From contig MSXN01000006.1 of the NCBI GenBank assembly GCA_002083555.1, forward strand, positions 53,486 to 78,385: a stretch of DNA of 24,900 nt. The letters are read 5' to 3'. The translations under genes were made by a program, and so were the position numbers. The stretch is from Nitrospira sp. ST-bin5. Its GTDB lineage: Bacteria; Nitrospirota; Nitrospiria; Nitrospirales; Nitrospiraceae. The notes under the pieces are model-generated. The model saw only the letters and a list, made by a program, of their open reading frames with translations. It was not told where the DNA came from and ran no database searches. Shown in pieces: positions 15,596-23,850 of this stretch (position 1 is its first letter; each line of letters begins with the position of its first letter).

Positions 15596-16485
15596 TGCTC
15601 GCCTCGCCGGCCGGCCTGCGGCGATTGTGCGTGGAAGTACCACAGCAGGTTGCCCATCACAATGAGCATGAGTACGATGGACAACGCCGAGCCCAGCGGC
15701 CAGTCCCGCGCGACCAGATACTCATGCTGAATCAGATTCCCGACCATCATGCTGCGCGCGCCGCCGAGCAGATCCGGCGTCAGGTACGCGCCCAGCGAGG
15801 GGATAAACACCAGCACACAGCCGGCAATGATGCCGGGCTTCGCCAGCGGAATCAGCACCCGACGAAACAGCGACCACCGGTCTGCATAGAGATCCCAGGC
15901 CGCTTCGATCAAGGCCGGGTCAATCCGTTCAATGGCCGCGTAGAGCGGCAAGACCATAAACGGCAGATACCCATAGACCAGGCCGAGAAGGACCGCCTGA
16001 TTGGAATAGAGCAGGTCGAGCGGCGTCGAGATCAGATGCCATTGCATGAGCACGGTATTCAGCAGCCCTTCGGTCCGCAGAATAAAGATCCAGGCATACG
16101 TCCGCACCAGGAAGTTGGTCCAAAAGGGAATCATGATGAGCACCAGCCACAAGGCCTGTCGCCGCGGCGGCAGCCGGGCGATGTAGTACGCCAGGGGGAA
16201 ACCCAGTACGAGGCACAGCCCTGTGGTCACCCCGGCGAGGACCAGCGACTGCCCGAAGATCCGCCCATAGAGGGGATGCAGGAGGTCGCGATAGTTCTCG
16301 AGACTGAACTCCCACACGACACCCCCGTAGGTGCCGCGCGTGGCAAAACTCACCGCCAGAACAACGACCATCGGGAGCAGACAAAAGACGGTGGTCCACA
16401 GTAGACCGGGACCGAGCAGTCGCCGACCTCGAAAGCGGGAAGAAAGACCGGCGGCAGACTCTGCGGACGATGACCACGAATTCAT
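15592..16485 (-). CDS. potB: Polyamine ABC transporter permease, PotB-like
   Basis: A 297-residue permease with a long cytoplasmic N-terminus (about 28 residues), six membrane helices and an EAA loop EAAWDLYADRWSLFRRVLIPLAKPG. The segment PFWTNFLVRTYAWIFIL is a hallmark of PotB/PotH. The start overlaps the potA stop (ATGA, 16482-16485) and its end overlaps the potC start, so the whole transporter is translationally coupled. Confidence 0.9.
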   Translation of the reverse strand: MNSWSSSAESAAGLSSRFRGRRLLGPGLLWTTVFCLLPMVVVLAVSFATRGTYGGVVWEFSLENYRDLLHPLYGRIFGQSLVLAGVTTGLCLVLGFPLAYYIARLPPRRQALWLVLIMIPFWTNFLVRTYAWIFILRTEGLLNTVLMQWHLISTPLDLLYSNQAVLLGLVYGYLPFMVLPLYAAIERIDPALIEAAWDLYADRWSLFRRVLIPLAKPGIIAGCVLVFIPSLGAYLTPDLLGGARSMMVGNLIQHEYLVARDWPLGSALSIVLMLIVMGNLLWYFHAQSPQAGRRGEQ

Positions 16486-17582
16486 GTCAGGGGGATCACC
16501 ACTCCATCAGCTGAATTCCACTGCAGCGAGACGGGCGCCCCGACCGCCACCGGACGACTGCCTGACCCGGCATTCGAGGCCTGAATGGTCCAGCGCACCG
16601 ACGGTCCGATCCGCACAACCCCCTGCCATTCACTGCCGATGTAGCGCATCGTTTCGACCACGCCATAGAGAGAATTCGCCCCGGCAGCCGGAACATGGCC
16701 CGGCGTGACACGAATGCGCTCAGGCCTGACCGTCAGCACGACCTGTATGCCCGGCTTGAGGTCTGTAGGAACCGACACGCGAATTCCCCGTGGAGGGGAA
16801 ATCTCGCTCGGCATGAGGGTCCCTTCCCCGACTTGAACATCGGACAACGTACCGGACACCTCATTGCTCACTCCGACGAATCGCGCCACGAACAGATTCT
16901 CCGGACGCTCATAGAGGTCTTCCGGCCGCCCGACTTGCATCACCCGTCCCTGCTGCATGACCGCCAGCCGGTCGGACAACGCCAACGCCTCCTCCTGGTG
17001 ATGCGTGACACACACAAAGGTCAGCCCCACGGCCGCCTGGATGGTTTTGAGCTCGGTTTGCATTTGCTGTCTGAGCTGCTGATCCAGCGCAGCCAGGGGC
17101 TCATCCAGCAGAACGACTGCAGGCCGATTGACGAGCGCCCGAGCGAGCGCCACCCGCTGCTGTTCGCCCCCTGAGAGCTGACCCGGCAGACGGTCACGCT
17201 TCTCGCTCAACCGGACCAGTTCCAGGGTGGATCCGACTCGCTCGACGATTTCGCTGCGAGGCACACGTTGCATCTCGAGGCCGAAGGCCACATTCTCCGC
17301 AACCGACATATGAGGAAAGAGCGCGTAGGATTGAAAGACGAGATTGACCGGCCGGCGATTCGGCGGAACTCCCGCCATCGATCCACCGTCGATGAGAATC
17401 TCACCGGCATCGGGCCGTTCGAAGCCTGCCAGCATTCTGAGGAGTGACGTCTTCCCGGCCCCGCTGGGGCCGAGGAGTGAAAAGAATTCCCCGCGGCTGA
17501 TCTGCAGGGACACATGATCGACGGCAAGCGTCGCGCCGTGACGCTTGACCAGGGCTCGAATGTCGATGCTCAGGTCAGCCAC
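16482..17582 (-). CDS. potA: Polyamine ABC transporter ATP-binding protein, PotA-like
   Basis: A 366-residue ATPase with Walker A GPSGAGKT (38-45), Q-loop (VFQSYALFPH, 82-91), signature LSGGE (136-140), Walker B VVLLDEP (156-162) and an H-loop in VCVTHHQEEA. A C-terminal regulatory TOBE-type beta domain runs from about residue 240 and includes LTVRPERIRV. The start is a GTG with only a weak GGAG upstream. It is the first transporter gene of the potABCD operon, 65 bp after the stop of the small coiled-coil gene. The domain plan matches PotA; related iron or thiamine importers are less likely given the PotD-like binding protein. Confidence 0.9.
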   Translation of the reverse strand: MADLSIDIRALVKRHGATLAVDHVSLQISRGEFFSLLGPSGAGKTSLLRMLAGFERPDAGEILIDGGSMAGVPPNRRPVNLVFQSYALFPHMSVAENVAFGLEMQRVPRSEIVERVGSTLELVRLSEKRDRLPGQLSGGEQQRVALARALVNRPAVVLLDEPLAALDQQLRQQMQTELKTIQAAVGLTFVCVTHHQEEALALSDRLAVMQQGRVMQVGRPEDLYERPENLFVARFVGVSNEVSGTLSDVQVGEGTLMPSEISPPRGIRVSVPTDLKPGIQVVLTVRPERIRVTPGHVPAAGANSLYGVVETMRYIGSEWQGVVRIGPSVRWTIQASNAGSGSRPVAVGAPVSLQWNSADGVVIPLT

Positions 17583-17647
17583 GGCTCCGGAATCCTATGC
17601 CGGGGAACAGCGCCGAGGGACACAGGGGCGAGGGATGCACCGCACGC

Positions 17648-17938
17648 TCAACTATCCAGTCCGACCTTGGCACTCCCGTCACGGAGATGCTTCCGGACGC
17701 GCACCTTTTCGTGATGCTTCCGCAAGAGCTGCTGCCGGATGACATTCCGATCTTCCGCGACAATCCGCACCAACCGGTCCACATCTTCGGCATGGTCGCG
17801 CACCAATTCGGTGAGCTTTTGCAGCTGGGCTTCCAACCGCTCCACACGCCAGGACACGCTTTCGGTCTCCACAACCTGCTTGCTCACGGCCTTGCCGTTC
17901 TTGCGGGGAAGCGCGGCAACAATCAAATCACGTTTCAT
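17648..17938 (-). CDS. Small coiled-coil protein of unknown function
   Basis: A 96-residue hydrophilic protein. Residues about 25-75 have heptad-like spacing (VSWRVERLEAQLQKLTELVRDHAEDVDRLVRIVAEDRN), predicting a coiled coil, and the C-terminus is strongly basic. ATG 17938 is chosen for its good ribosome binding site (AAGGAG, 6 bp upstream). It has its own promoter-like sequence (17980-18008) and precedes potA by 65 bp on the same strand, so it may be co-transcribed with the transporter. No family recognised. Confidence 0.65.
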   Translation of the reverse strand: MKRDLIVAALPRKNGKAVSKQVVETESVSWRVERLEAQLQKLTELVRDHAEDVDRLVRIVAEDRNVIRQQLLRKHHEKVRVRKHLRDGSAKVGLDS

Positions 17939-17979
17939 AGGAACTCCTTTAGTCCTCAGACCCACCGCATACCGAGGCT

Positions 17980-18008
17980 AGTATTGTCTCTGCGGTTCCC
18001 GAAGTCAA
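17980..18008 (-). promoter_or_regulatory. Promoter for the coiled-coil gene and possibly potABCD
   Basis: The minus strand reads TTGACT (18003-18008), a 17-bp spacer, then AATACT (17980-17985). A transcript would start near 17973, giving a leader of about 35 bases before ATG 17938. The -35 is near consensus, the -10 is weaker. Confidence 0.5.
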
Positions 18009-18021
18009 TCATTCCCCTTTC

Positions 18022-18050
18022 TTTCCATTTCAGTACCGTCCTGTTACAAT
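18022..18050 (+). promoter_or_regulatory. Weak possible promoter for glgC
   Basis: TTTCCA (18022-18027), a 17-bp spacer and TACAAT (18045-18050). The transcript start would fall within a few bases of the glgC ATG at 18059, which would explain the lack of a Shine-Dalgarno there (near-leaderless mRNA). Tentative. Confidence 0.3.
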
Positions 18051-18058
18051 TCGCCGCG

Positions 18059-19297
18059 ATGAACAATATCTTCACGATGATCCTGGCCGGGGGCAAGGGC
18101 GAGCGGCTCTCTCCGCTCACGGAACAACGCGCCAAGCCGGCGGTCCCCTTCGGCGGAAAGTACCGGATCATCGACTTCGCGCTGAGCAACTGCCTGAACT
18201 CCGGCCTGCGCCGGATCGCCGTGCTGATTCAATACAAATCGCACTCCCTGGACAAGCACATCCGGAGCGGATGGAACATTCTGAACTCGGAGCTCGGCGA
18301 ATACATCGCGTCGGTTCCTCCCCAGCAGCGCATCAGCGAGGAATGGTACCGGGGCACTGCCGATGCCGTGTACCAGAACATGTTCCTCCTCGACACCGAG
18401 CAGGCCGACTATCTCCTGATTCTGGCCGGCGACCATATTTACAAGATGAATTATGCCGAGATGTTCCACTGGCTGTTGGCCAAAGGCGCCGATGCCGTCG
18501 TCGGCGCGCTCGACATCCCTATTCAGGACGCCACGCGCTTCGGCGTGATTAGCGTGGACGCTGATCTGCGCATCAATCGCTTCGATGAAAAACCGAAGCA
18601 CCCAACACCGATCCCCGGAGACCCGACACACGCCTTTGCCTCCATGGGCATCTACCTCTTCAAGACCGAGGCGCTCAAAAAGCATTTGATCGCTGATTCC
18701 CAGGAAGGTACGGCCCACGACTTCGGCAAGAACATCATCCCGCGCATGATTCAGGAAGGCCGGGTCTATGCCTTCAAGTTTCAGGACGAGAACAAGAAGG
18801 CCGTGAAGTACTGGCGGGACATCGGAACCCTCGACGCTTACTGGGAAGCCAATATGGATTTGGTTGCCGTCGATCCCCTGTTCAATCTCTACGATCCGAA
18901 CTGGCCGATCCGCACCTATCAAGGTCAATTTCCACCGGCCAAGTTTGTCTTCGCGCAAGATTATCAGGGCGGCCGCATGGGCGTGGCGCTGGACTCCGTG
19001 GTCTGCGGGGGCTGTATCGTCTCCGGCGGACGCGTCCAGAATTCCGTGCTCTCTCCGAATGTGCGGGTCCTGGATCACGCCGAAGTGCGCGAATCCATCG
19101 TGATGGAGAATGTCGTCATCGGCGAACACAGCCGCATCCGCCGGGCGATTATCGACAAAGACGTGATCATCCCGCCCCATAGCGAAATCGGGTACGATCG
19201 GGAGGCCGACGCCCGGCGATTCACCGTCACGGAATCAGGCCTGGTCGTCATCTCAAAGGGAATGAAGCTCAATGCCTCCCTCGATTCATCCGGTTGA
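18059..19297 (+). CDS. glgC: Glucose-1-phosphate adenylyltransferase (ADP-glucose pyrophosphorylase)
   Basis: A 412-residue enzyme making ADP-glucose from ATP and glucose-1-phosphate, the committed step of bacterial glycogen synthesis. Residues 10-45 hold the nucleotidyltransferase motif (AGGKGERLSPLT, then KPAVPFGGKYRIIDFALSN); GTADAVYQN and the FDEKPK sugar-phosphate site follow, then YWRDIGTLDAYWEANMDL and a C-terminal left-handed beta-helix. The start at ATG 18059 is where family proteins begin; the frame is open much further upstream, but that region runs antisense to the coiled-coil gene. No glycogen synthase or branching enzyme gene is nearby. Its last 26 bp overlap the next gene. Confidence 0.93.
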   Translation: MNNIFTMILAGGKGERLSPLTEQRAKPAVPFGGKYRIIDFALSNCLNSGLRRIAVLIQYKSHSLDKHIRSGWNILNSELGEYIASVPPQQRISEEWYRGTADAVYQNMFLLDTEQADYLLILAGDHIYKMNYAEMFHWLLAKGADAVVGALDIPIQDATRFGVISVDADLRINRFDEKPKHPTPIPGDPTHAFASMGIYLFKTEALKKHLIADSQEGTAHDFGKNIIPRMIQEGRVYAFKFQDENKKAVKYWRDIGTLDAYWEANMDLVAVDPLFNLYDPNWPIRTYQGQFPPAKFVFAQDYQGGRMGVALDSVVCGGCIVSGGRVQNSVLSPNVRVLDHAEVRESIVMENVVIGEHSRIRRAIIDKDVIIPPHSEIGYDREADARRFTVTESGLVVISKGMKLNASLDSSG

Positions 19298-21131
19298 TCT
19301 CATCGCCGCGCTTCGCGAGAAATCGCTGACGCCGGCGATCGTCTTTCTCACCTCACGCCGTGCCTGCGACGAAGCCATGGAGGCGTTCGATCACGCCCAC
19401 ACCGTGCTCCCGCCGGTGCGCCAGCAAGCCATCGCCGCCGCGCTTGAGCGGGTCATCGCCCAATATCCCAGCATCGCAGAACACCCCTTGATTCCGACCG
19501 TCCAACGGATCGGCGTGGCGGCCCATCACGCCGGCCACCTCCCCTCCTGGAAGATCGCGATCGAAGAGTTGATGCGGCAGGGCTGCCTCGACGCCGTCTT
19601 TGCGACCACGACATTGGCCGCCGGTGTCGACTTTCCGGCGCGCACCGTCGTGATCACACAATCCAGCATCCGGAAGGCCCGGGACTTCATGGATCTGACC
19701 ATCGGGGAAGTACAGCAGATTGCCGGACGGGCCGGCCGCCGCGGAAAAGATTACGTCGGCTTCGCCGTCGTGACCCCGTCTCCCTATATCGATCTGGACG
19801 TGCTGACCAAGGGATTCACCGGAAATCCGGAAGCCATCGACAGCCAATTCACCATCAGTTATCCGATGGTCCTCAATCTCTTGAAAGCGCACCCGCACGA
19901 GCAGATTCAGGCCATTCTGGCCAAGAGCTTTGCCCAGTTCCAGCTCAACCAGCGTGCGAACGTGCTCGAAGGAAAACTGGACGTCCTGCACACGCAAATG
20001 GAGCCCTTCGGCCCACGCGTCTGTACGGACTGGATTACCCAATGGCACACGTTCGATCAGGCCCGGCGGCAAAAGCCCCATCGGCACCAGATCGCCCGCC
20101 ACGAATCTCCCGAAGTCACAGCGCGGTTCCACTTCATGACACCCGGCCGTGTGGTCGGGCTCAATAAGGGACGGGGCATCGTCTTGCGCCAATACCGGAG
20201 CAAGGGACAAAAGAGCCCGATGGTCACCGTGTTGCGGGCCGGCGGAGCGGTCACCGAATCCCCGGCCGGCATCGTCACCGATGTGTTCGACCGCCTCTTC
20301 GAATGCTCGGAGCAGCAAGGCTATCCCTGGTGCACCCCCGAATCATTCGATGAGTTGCTCTACCAACTGACCGAATTGCCGACCAGGCTGCCTCTGCTTC
20401 CGATTCTGGTCTCGAAAGAATCCGAACTGATCCCCGATGCGATCGTGCAGAGCCTGGGGGACTTCCCCTGCCCGACCTGTTCCTCCCGCCCGGCATGCCA
20501 AAAAGACTACCTCGTGGCCTCCCGCCTGCGCCAGGAACAACAACGGCATATCAAATCGATTCAGGCGCTACGCACCAGTTTATGGCACCGGTTCCAGGAG
20601 CGGATCGAAGTGCTCCAAAAGTTCGGCTATCTGAGCCCCACCTCGCATTTGACGGACGACGGCGAATGGGCGCGGCTCATCCGGATCGATCACTCACTGC
20701 TCATCACCGAATTGATCCGGGCCGAAGCCTTTGCCGGCGCAGACCCGGCCGTCCTCACCGGCGTGATGGCCAGCATCGCGCACGACGACGACCGTCCCGG
20801 AGCCTTCCCGCGGGTCAGCACCGGACTCAGCTCGCTGCTTGGCCAGGTCCGCAAACTGGCGGAAAGCCTCTCGCCCTACGAAGATCCCCCGTTGCTGCGA
20901 GCGGATATCGCCGCCGTCGCCGAGCGCTGGGTATCTGACCCGAGTCTGACCTGGATCGGGCTCTGCCGCTCGACCACCATGGCGGAAGGTGACATCTATC
21001 GCCTGCTTGCTCGAACGCTCGAATTCCTGTCGCAGTTGCACACTCTGCGCTCTACCCATCCAGGCCTGGCAGATTCGGCGTCCCAGGCGATCGCGCTGAT
21101 TCGCCGCGGCGTGCTGGAGGAGTTGCCATGA
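19272..21131 (+). CDS. C-terminal half of a Ski2/Mtr4-like helicase (RecA2 and DSHCT-like domains)
   Basis: A 619-residue protein that starts exactly where the second RecA-like domain of a superfamily 2 helicase should: motif IV region AIVFLTSRRACDEAM (22-36), HHAGHLPSWK (85-94), motif V ATTTLAAGVDFPART (111-125) and motif VI QQIAGRAGRRG (148-158). The rest resembles the winged-helix and ratchet region, a CPTC-x5-C cysteine group (C400, C403, C409; possible metal site) and a DSHCT-like end (about 445-619, with GDIYRLLART near 573). There is no Walker A or DExx box: those lie in the next gene downstream. The start overlaps glgC by 26 bp, and glgC occupies all upstream sequence, so an N-terminal half cannot be encoded in front. 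Confidence 0.85.
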   Translation: MPPSIHPVDLIAALREKSLTPAIVFLTSRRACDEAMEAFDHAHTVLPPVRQQAIAAALERVIAQYPSIAEHPLIPTVQRIGVAAHHAGHLPSWKIAIEELMRQGCLDAVFATTTLAAGVDFPARTVVITQSSIRKARDFMDLTIGEVQQIAGRAGRRGKDYVGFAVVTPSPYIDLDVLTKGFTGNPEAIDSQFTISYPMVLNLLKAHPHEQIQAILAKSFAQFQLNQRANVLEGKLDVLHTQMEPFGPRVCTDWITQWHTFDQARRQKPHRHQIARHESPEVTARFHFMTPGRVVGLNKGRGIVLRQYRSKGQKSPMVTVLRAGGAVTESPAGIVTDVFDRLFECSEQQGYPWCTPESFDELLYQLTELPTRLPLLPILVSKESELIPDAIVQSLGDFPCPTCSSRPACQKDYLVASRLRQEQQRHIKSIQALRTSLWHRFQERIEVLQKFGYLSPTSHLTDDGEWARLIRIDHSLLITELIRAEAFAGADPAVLTGVMASIAHDDDRPGAFPRVSTGLSSLLGQVRKLAESLSPYEDPPLLRADIAAVAERWVSDPSLTWIGLCRSTTMAEGDIYRLLARTLEFLSQLHTLRSTHPGLADSASQAIALIRRGVLEELP

Positions 21132-21148
21132 GGGCGGCGTTCGTCGTT

Positions 21149-21187
21149 CGTGAAGCGTATCTCGTTCAAGAATGCAGACGCTTCACG
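21149..21187. repeat. Perfect 10-bp inverted repeat between the helicase halves
   Basis: CGTGAAGCGT (21149-21158) and ACGCTTCACG (21178-21187) flank a 19-bp spacer. The right arm runs into a TTTCACG TTTCACG direct repeat ending at about 21201. It lies between the stop of the C-terminal helicase gene and ATG 21210. Similar CGTGAAACG-type intergenic repeats are, from memory, scattered in Nitrospira-like genomes. Confidence 0.6.
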
Positions 21188-21209
21188 TTTCACGTTTCAC
21201 GAGGCCGCG

Positions 21210-22277
21210 ATGACCACTGATGAACTGACACAGCTCCTAGTTCAGCAACCGATTGCCGTCCTCCATAAATTATCGCGTGGACGCGTGCACCGGCACTTTC
21301 GGGCAGGCAAACGACGTCTGATCGAACTGCTGCTGCAACATTCGTCACAAAACCTCGCAGGCCTCGAATCCGATTTACAAGCACTCATCAGCGAACGGCA
21401 TACACACGCACAAGTGACACCAGCCCCGGCCCGACAGACAGCGCCCCGCCAGGCAGCCCCTCCCCCTAGCAGGAGGCCGCATCGGGCGCATGAGCCGGAA
21501 TCTACCGATCCGGGAGTTTCACTGGCAGCCTGGCTGGAAGGGCTCGGCGTGCCGAGTCCACAGCCCTTTGTCCCGGACCCCTGGCAGGAAGACGCGCTGG
21601 CTGGGCTGGCAGAAACAGACGTGGTCGTGAGCGTGCCGACCGGAAGCGGAAAAACCTACGTTGCCGTGGAAGCTGCGCGCCGCGCGATGGACGAGAACCG
21701 GACGGTCATCTACACGTCCCCCCTGAAAGCGCTCTCGAATACCAAGTTCACCGAATTCTCCAAGATCTTCGGCAGCGACCGCGTCGGCATTCTGACCGGG
21801 GACCGGCAGGACAACAGTCAGGCGCCCATCCTCATCATGACCACGGAAATTCTCCGCAATCTGCTCTACGACGCAGCCAGCGGCGAAATCGATGTACGGT
21901 TGGATACGCTCGGGCTGGTGATCTTGGACGAATCGCAATATCTGGCAGATCCGGAACGGGGTGTCGTGTGGGAAGAAACCATCATCTTCTGTCCCTCGCA
22001 GGCGAAGCTGCTGTTGCTCTCCGCCTCCATCGGCAATCCCCAGGACATCGCCGACTGGCTCACATCCATCCGGCCCTCACCCTGCCGTCTCGTGCGCCAC
22101 AGCAAACGGACCGTGCCGCTCCGCGCGGGCTTTCTCCACCCCAACGGCAAACTCACACCGCTCTTCCGCACGGCCGGCATTCCCTATGGCCAGCCGGGAC
22201 AACTCCACCCGGAGGCCAAACGGCTGTTCCTGCAATATGAAGAGGACACACTGCCGTCCGGACGGCCGCGGCGTTGA
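21210..22277 (+). CDS. N-terminal half of a Ski2/Mtr4-like helicase (RecA1 domain)
   Basis: A 355-residue protein with an accessory N-terminus (1-65), a Pro/Arg-rich linker (about 66-105) and a complete RecA1 domain: Q-motif-like PDPWQEDAL (122-130), Walker A PTGSGKT (143-149), motif Ia TSPLKALSNTK (169-179), ILTGDRQ (194-200), motif II DESQ (240-243) and motif III SAS (271-273). It stops at the linker where RecA2 should follow; that domain is encoded by the preceding gene. Motif II ends in Gln, where Ski2-like enzymes usually have His. ATG 21210 is supported by GAGG 5 bp upstream; an in-frame ATG at 21150 lies within an inverted repeat. The two products would have to assemble to make an active enzyme. 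Confidence 0.85.
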   Translation: MTTDELTQLLVQQPIAVLHKLSRGRVHRHFRAGKRRLIELLLQHSSQNLAGLESDLQALISERHTHAQVTPAPARQTAPRQAAPPPSRRPHRAHEPESTDPGVSLAAWLEGLGVPSPQPFVPDPWQEDALAGLAETDVVVSVPTGSGKTYVAVEAARRAMDENRTVIYTSPLKALSNTKFTEFSKIFGSDRVGILTGDRQDNSQAPILIMTTEILRNLLYDAASGEIDVRLDTLGLVILDESQYLADPERGVVWEETIIFCPSQAKLLLLSASIGNPQDIADWLTSIRPSPCRLVRHSKRTVPLRAGFLHPNGKLTPLFRTAGIPYGQPGQLHPEAKRLFLQYEEDTLPSGRPRR

Positions 22278-22304
22278 CGTCAGTACTTTCTGCTTGAGGT
22301 TCGG

Positions 22305-23306
22305 CTAGAAGGCTGCGGTGAGCCCGACCGTGGCCCCGTGGCGGATGGTCTGGAATTCTCTCAGCGGTGCAGTTTCTGACGAGGATCCCACCGGATGATT
22401 TTCCCATGTCCCGGTAAACGTCCGGTTCCACCAGAGGCGATAGCCCATGGTTAACGCGACATTTCTCGCCAGCATGAATTTCACGCCCGCATCGGCATTG
22501 GCACTGGCCCCAACACCCCACATCGTAAAACTAGGACGTTGAAGGTCGGAGCGCAGTTCATGCCGATCTTCGTTATAGACAATGCTGATCGGACTCACCG
22601 CGAGTTTTCCCTCAAGGCTGAACCAGCGGGTGAGTCGATACTCCGTCTGGCCGCCGACACGGAACGGGGTAATCCAATGCGTGGTATTGACGATCGCCAA
22701 AGCCCCTTGATTGCTCACCGTCCCGGCAGCGCTGCAGGTAAAGACGCCCGACGGATTGCAGACTTCCTGGCGAACGCTTCGCGCCTCATACTTCGTTCTC
22801 CAATATTGGAATCCGCCAAAGACATCGAGGTACCCTCTGCTACCCGAAAACTCTACAACCCGCTGGCCTCCATCAAGGTTGAGATACCAGGTCCCATGCC
22901 CAGTCGTGTCGCTGGTGGTTCGCGAATAGAGATGCTGACCGCCCGTTGAAAGATAGTCGTCATCCGTCATCTTCCCGCGATCGAAATCGACAGAAAATCC
23001 CACTTCACCACGCATAAACCAGCGGCGCGACAAATTAATCTTGGCCCCCAGCTCCATGATCTGCGTATTGTTATCTTTGTAGGTCAGCTTCGAGGTGGGA
23101 TTGCCCAATCGCGAATCGAGCCCCGAGGCATCGTGACTCCACTTCGTTTCCCCGTTCGTGAACATCCAGGATCTGAGCGACAGCTCGACGCGCTGCCTGG
23201 ACGCCGACTCCACCTCTTCGGCCGAAGAGAATACCGGAGCAGACAGGAGGCTTATCCCGATTAAAATTCCGAAGATCGTACCCTTGCACACCGCAGATTG
23301 ACTCAC
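22305..23306 (-). CDS. Outer-membrane beta-barrel protein of unknown function
   Basis: A 333-residue exported protein with a signal peptide (GTIFGILIGISLLSAPVFSSA) and a mature region of alternating amphipathic strands (for example RVELSLRSWMF, ELGAKINLSRRWFMRGEVGFSVDF, YLDVFGGFQYWRTKYEARS, VALTMGYRLWWNRTF), ending in Phe as outer-membrane barrels do. The layout resembles small barrels such as omptin-like proteins, but no omptin active-site residues were identified. The start is GTG 23306, supported by GGGGAGGG upstream and a GTGA overlap with the stop of the preceding small gene; the frame is open 25 codons further up without a better start. It converges with the helicase gene, 27 bp away. 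Confidence 0.72.
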   Translation of the reverse strand: MSQSAVCKGTIFGILIGISLLSAPVFSSAEEVESASRQRVELSLRSWMFTNGETKWSHDASGLDSRLGNPTSKLTYKDNNTQIMELGAKINLSRRWFMRGEVGFSVDFDRGKMTDDDYLSTGGQHLYSRTTSDTTGHGTWYLNLDGGQRVVEFSGSRGYLDVFGGFQYWRTKYEARSVRQEVCNPSGVFTCSAAGTVSNQGALAIVNTTHWITPFRVGGQTEYRLTRWFSLEGKLAVSPISIVYNEDRHELRSDLQRPSFTMWGVGASANADAGVKFMLARNVALTMGYRLWWNRTFTGTWENHPVGSSSETAPLREFQTIRHGATVGLTAAF

Positions 23307-23569
23307 CGTCTCATCCCTCCCCGCTGAATGACCACCGTATCGACGCACCGCTCGACCGTCTCCGACATGAGACGCTGACAAGCCGCCCGGATATCCGCCT
23401 CATTGTGCTGACGCTGGATCACAAACGAGAACCACACCAACCAGGTGCCGATGACGGCACAGAGCACGGCTCCGGCCAGCAGCATCGCCCAGGATACACC
23501 TGTGGAGACCTTGCACTCAGATCCCTCAGCTCTACCGATCCTGGATTGATCGCTTTCAATCTCCGTCAT
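23303..23569 (-). CDS. Small single-span membrane protein
   Basis: An 88-residue protein with a hydrophilic N-terminus, one membrane helix (AMLLAGAVLCAVIGTWLVWFSFVI, about residues 28-51) and a C-terminal domain with two Cys (RAACQRLM and ERCVDTVV). ATG 23569 has GAGG 9 bp upstream; the adjacent GTG 23572 could also serve. The stop overlaps the GTG start of the beta-barrel gene (23303-23306), so the two are translated together and may act together in the envelope. No family recognised. Confidence 0.6.
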   Translation of the reverse strand: MTEIESDQSRIGRAEGSECKVSTGVSWAMLLAGAVLCAVIGTWLVWFSFVIQRQHNEADIRAACQRLMSETVERCVDTVVIQRGGMRR

Positions 23570-23732
23570 CACCGCGCACCTCTGATCCCTTGTGCCCGTC
23601 GATGCTGATCATAGATAGCCGAATCATACCTGAGGGATTGAACACGGAATAGCCTTTTGCCATTCCACGCCATCCCTGTCACCCCCCGTTCTTTGCTCGA
23701 CTAGGCTCCTCGCAGGCCGGTCATCTCTGCTC

Positions 23733-23762
23733 TTGACCCTCTCTCCCTGACAACTGTATAAC
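23733..23762 (+). promoter_or_regulatory. Probable tRNA-Arg promoter
   Basis: TTGACC (23733-23738), an 18-bp spacer and TATAAC (23757-23762), about 88 bp before the mature tRNA. Both boxes are one base from consensus. The rest of 23570-23850 shows no convincing gene. Confidence 0.5.
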
Positions 23763-23850
23763 TGCCCTACCGATGTTCGGCCTCGCATACCCTCCCGCTC
23801 ACTCCTCCATGGAATCAGCGTCCGGGGCTCAGCGATGCAAGAGACCGTTT

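Noticed and set aside
15595..16404. Plus-strand open frame (269 codons) opposite potB
   Set aside because: Gln/Arg/His-rich shadow of a membrane-protein gene, without recognisable domains.
18044..19180. Long minus-strand open frame (378 codons) over glgC
   Set aside because: It lies wholly antisense to a well-recognised enzyme gene and shows no family motif; high-GC third positions of glgC explain the open frame.
19353..20318. Minus-strand open frame (321 codons) over the helicase C-terminal gene
   Set aside because: Antisense to intact helicase motifs, with a Gly/Asp/Arg-rich composition typical of shadow frames.
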